Source: Adineta steineri
Lineage: Eukaryota; Rotifera; Eurotatoria; Adinetida; Adinetidae
DNA: 64,000 nt
NCBI GenBank assembly: GCA_905250115.1
Contig: CAJNOI010000004.1
Span: 1,154,621 to 1,218,620 of the forward strand
Reading direction: 5' to 3'
Both the position numbers and the translations under genes were made by a program. Shown here piece after piece: positions 60,484 to 64,000 of the stretch. Each line of letters begins with the position of its first letter. The first letter of the stretch is position 1. The notes beneath the pieces are model-generated. The model saw nothing but the letters and a program-made list of their open reading frames with translations. It ran no database searches and was not told where the DNA came from.

Positions 60484-62841
60484 TCATTTACTATTTAAAC
60501 GTTTTTTTGGTTTGCTTTTTGATATTTTTCGAGAAGTAGATGTTGTACCATCTATATTAGCAACCATATCATTGAGAAAACTATTGGTTTGGATAGAATT
60601 TGAACTATTTGAAGTCATATTATCCATACCGATGTTTTGGATCTCTTCTAGAAAAATACAAATATAGATAAATATTATATATATTTAATAAAAATGGAAT
60701 AAACATACGATCTATCGTATTCATATAAACATATTTTGAATGACGAAGTACCATATCTTTGAAATTAACAGTAATATTTGCTCTCACACGAGGTATTTGT
60801 GGTTGTAGACATGGAGGTAGTGTAAAATAAATAACATTACCAATAAGTATAATTTTTTTAATTTTTTGACGCCAAACATCGTTTTCTTCAGAGATAATAA
60901 TTGATATATCACCTTTAGCAATACGACCTTTAAAAATGATAAATATCTTCTGTTCTTGATGCATCGGTCCATATTGTGGACCCATATGATCAATAGTAAT
61001 ATCACCATAGCCTATAAAACAAAAATATTCATTTCATACAATGAATAGAAAAATGATTCTTTTTCTTACTTTCTGTCATTATACAAGAATATTCTGCACT
61101 GTCCGTATCTCGTACAAAAGTATAACCATCCCGATAGAATCGTGTAAAACGAAGCATTGATTGATGAAGACTTTTTGTACGAATTAATTCTTTTGTAACA
61201 GTATCATTTAGTTTACTTTTAATTAGTTCAATCATAAAACTATGAAAAAAAGAAATATCGTTAAAAATTATCAAAAAAATATGTTTAATATTAAGCTTAC
61301 CTTTTGAAGCCAGATAAGAAATCATCATTCGTTAAACGAAAATACAATATATTAGGATTATTTTGTTTAAAGATTAATGCCGATTCTTCAGTAGATTTGC
61401 TACTAGCTTTATTTTCAAGTGAGTAAGGATGTAGATTTTTGTGGATATCCATAAGAGCAACTTCGATTATATTCTGATTTGATTGAGCACCCCATTCTCG
61501 AGGTATCTATAACACAAACAAATTTTTTATGTTATGCCTGGATATTTTTGATCAATGTATTACATCAATTGTTGGATATTCTCGTTTAGCACCTTCTTTA
61601 CAACGAATATAATGAGATGATTTTTTACTTTCATTGTATGTTCGTGGACGATATTTTGAACGTGGTTGACATGTTATTTGAATTTTCTTTGAGTTCATAG
61701 CATTTCCACTAGAAACTACACAGAATAAACAAGTTTAATATAATCAAAAGCACATAATTAAAAGATATACTTTGATGTGTAGGATATGGAAGATCTCTTT
61801 GCATTTGTGTACTGTTATACGTTCCATGTGTATTTACAACTAAAACAAAGTTTTCGTACTTTTATTGTTTATTTGAACCTATATATATACCTGATATATA
61901 ATTAACTGGAGAAACAGTTATCGACTGATTTTGATGAACTAGGAAATAAATGAATCAGTTTTATTATTAGTAATAAAATATGAATGATATATAATTACCT
62001 TTTTTTAAAATATTTTCATTTTCATTTGGAAGAATTTGTGGAAGAATTTGTCCTACAATAGATAATATATAAAAAGTCATCAATTTTTCTAATAATAAAT
62101 ACTGTCAATATTTGTTGGTTTAGGTAGTAAATTGTCAGTTTGTGAAGATGTATAAATATTATTCGAATCTATAAGTAAATAAATAAAAATATAAAGTGTA
62201 AGGTAGAAAGAAGATTTTAAAATTACTTGGTAAAGATTGTTCTAAATCATGTCGAAGCATATTTATTCGCAATTGACTATTGTGTGAGATGATTATATTA
62301 TGAGAACCTGTCATGTTTTCTGTAAGTTGAATGTTGTTATGTGATTCTGTATCAAAATCTGAAAAATGACAGACTCTATTTATGAATCAGAAGAAAATAA
62401 TTTATATTATTGAGTCATGAAAGGTTTTATCCCAGGTATGACGAGGTTTTTGTTGATTCTATAGATATATATGTATGTAGCATCTGTTTTTTTCCCATCT
62501 ACGTAATTGGACGAAATGGGTTACTTCCTTCATGATTCATGATAAGAAAACAAAGGTAAATATTTATTGTTTCAAGGGATGTATGACCTCTGAAAAGGTC
62601 AAAAAGTGATTAGACAAAAATTTGATTTTATCAACATTTTAAACTAAATCTTTTATTAGAAGGTATTTAAACTTACCGTCTAGTATACTTAACAAGTCAG
62701 GCTCAATGACAGATCCGTATTCTGAATGCAACTGAAGTTCATCAAGACTCTATAAGAATAAGTAGAGAAAGTAAATAAGTTTTACTTTTTATTTGATCTT
62801 ACTAGTTGAGAAGAACCATTAGAAGTGTTTATGTATGACAT
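60484..62841 (-). CDS. Rel-homology-domain transcription factor (NF-kB/Rel-like, divergent), 12 exons
   Basis: Exons: 62803-62841, 62677-62749, 62227-62358, 62103-62168, 61999-62052, 61891-61938, 61771-61839, 61564-61715, 61301-61506, 61070-61239, 60709-61011, 60484-60647; all phases agree, 491 aa. Residues 1-160 are polar, Asn/Ser/Gln-rich. RHD-N (about 167-335): QITCQPRSKYRPRTY is placed like the QPxxRxxRFRY DNA-contact loop, and EYPTIDI...GAQ...VALMDIHKNLHPYSLENK matches the YPxVxI...G.A...LVT....HPHxLVGK pattern. LRFTRFYRDG closes it. IPT/dimerisation domain (about 338-435): DHMGPQYGPMHQEQKIFIIF, DISIIISEENDVW, IYFTLPPCLQP. The tail has a basic SKSKPKKR, probably a nuclear signal. No ankyrin repeats. 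The canonical loop Cys is missing, so NF-kB versus NFAT affinity is open. Confidence 0.65.
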
Positions 62842-64000
62842 TGATAATGAATGTTGTTGATTTGATATATAAATTGTTTCGAATATTTTCTAAGAATTAA
62901 ATCTGAAATATAATAAGTCTTTCTTTTTCTTAAATCATAGTCAAGTAATGGATTGTAGGATGAAAAATAACTTTTTTTATTACTCAATCGCTTCATATAT
63001 TCATTAATAGAAGAAATATATATTTTCATGAATCATTATTACAAAGAAAATTCCAATAAAAAAAGGGAAAAAAACATTTCTTTTATTCTTTTCTTCTGTT
63101 AATATGAATTGTAATAAAATAGTTTAAAAACAAATTCATTAACGAGTAAAGCTTTTATTCTTCTATTATATGGCAATACTATTCTTAAGCAAATAGCTTC
63201 TAAATGCTAAAATTGAATATACTTACGATTTATCGAAGCTACTATACCTTTTAGAATAATTTTACATAATTGAAGCACAATATCTACCGTATATTTTGTC
63301 ATCTCTTTTTTTTTTCTTTTCTTCTATCATATTATGCATATCACATTATTTTTCATTTATACGTAATTCTTCATTTCTGTCGTCTATTGGATTATACCCA
63401 TACTTTTATGTTTAATTATTAGTAACTGGATTTTTCTATGATCTGTTTGGCAATTTCCAAGTAAATACGCATATTATGACTAACTATTCTAAAGACGTAT
63501 TTTTGTTGAATAAATGAATAGTGCAGAGGAAAAATACGGACCTCGATATAAATACGTCATTACATATATATTGTATGTATGAAATAATATCTATTGTTAA
63601 CATTAAACACAGCGCGTTGTCTATCAGTGATTTATACTACCTTGTAAGGTCGTAGTTCACATGATATATGATAAAGATAAAATAGAAATCATTTCGAAAA
63701 ATAATATTGTATTGACAGATTTTATTCGATGAAAACAAACATGTTTGATAGAAAAATCTTGTTCAGTGTACATATAAATATTTTAGTTATTATAAAACAA
63801 TACTGATCGTTATCTGAAATAGATATTATGCAAGTTATATAAAGCTTCTTTTTTTCTTATTCATACAATCAAAACTTTATTAATATCTTCAATTGTTCTC
63901 AACTGCGTCGTTAGATTATTTGCATCAATTCAATAGATAAATTATTATTCTTATGAATTATTAGCTTATTAAATATATTGCTAACAATAAAAAAATGAGT
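62842..64000. other. Upstream of Rel gene, no gene seen
   Basis: 1.16 kb of AT-rich sequence to the window edge. The minus frame at 62829-63029 overlaps the first Rel exon in another frame and has no motif. A non-coding first exon of the Rel gene may lie here. Confidence 0.5.

Noticed and set aside
1-64000. tRNA, rRNA, CRISPR arrays, bacterial operators
   Set aside because: No cloverleaf, rRNA-like or regularly spaced repeat structure was found by reading. A covariance-model scan would be decisive for tRNAs and small RNAs.

Overview
This is an AT-rich, intron-rich animal nuclear window. Most introns are only about 45-60 nt, with GT-AG ends. The gene set is metazoan: innexin, an FTZ-F1-type nuclear receptor, a TspanC8 tetraspanin, a KChIP-type calcium sensor, a Rel-homology factor and axonemal dynein. 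Three genes look bacterial or sporadic in animals. Many ATGs sit only a few bases after a 3' splice acceptor, which points to spliced-leader trans-splicing. Together this best fits a small invertebrate such as a bdelloid rotifer. The species call is inference; I could not search databases. The exon models below were joined by hand, and reading phase was checked at every junction that I give as exact.

Layout. 0.2-3.6 kb (-): axonemal dynein intermediate chain DNAI4/WDR78 (19 exons, 832 aa). 5.7-11.7 kb (+): FTZ-F1/NR5A nuclear receptor with two alternative first exons. 12.7-15.2 kb (-): KChIP-like EF-hand protein (233 aa). 18.4-19.9 kb (-): innexin (429 aa). 19.9-26.5 kb: long gene-free stretch. 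26.5-29.5 kb (-): cytosolic carboxypeptidase AGBL4/CCP6 (519 aa) with a piggyBac-like MITE in an intron. 30.0-32.8 kb (+): puromycin-sensitive aminopeptidase, interrupted by a 10-N gap hiding about 200 residues. 33.8-34.4 kb: two small repeat elements. 35.0-41.7 kb (+): an intronless CDP-glycerol glycerophosphotransferase-like gene only 35 bp upstream of WDR44 (908 aa), an operon-like pair. 44.2-47.8 kb (+): INPP5A inositol 5-phosphatase with a long C-terminal extension ending in a CaaX box; a small Cys-rich gene lies antisense inside its second intron. 48.6-48.8 kb: orphan coding-like exon. 50.3-50.7 kb (-): small secreted peptide precursor. 53.2-54.6 kb (+): TSPAN33-like tetraspanin. 54.8-56.0 kb (-): Yellow/major-royal-jelly protein. 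56.2-58.7 kb (-): intronless protein with two radical-SAM domains, 134 bp upstream of the Yellow gene (second operon-like pair). 60.5-62.8 kb (-): Rel-homology transcription factor (491 aa).

The genes do not form one pathway. Local themes are cilia and microtubules (DNAI4, CCP6), membrane signalling (KChIP, innexin, INPP5A, TSPAN33), transcription (FTZ-F1, Rel) and possible horizontally acquired metabolism (glycosyltransferase-like, Yellow, radical SAM). The most interesting points are the two operon-like pairs with acceptors next to the ATG, the fused two-domain radical-SAM protein with a presequence-like internal linker, the candidate peptide hormone, the nested antisense Cys-rich gene, and the INPP5A tail that keeps a prenylation motif.
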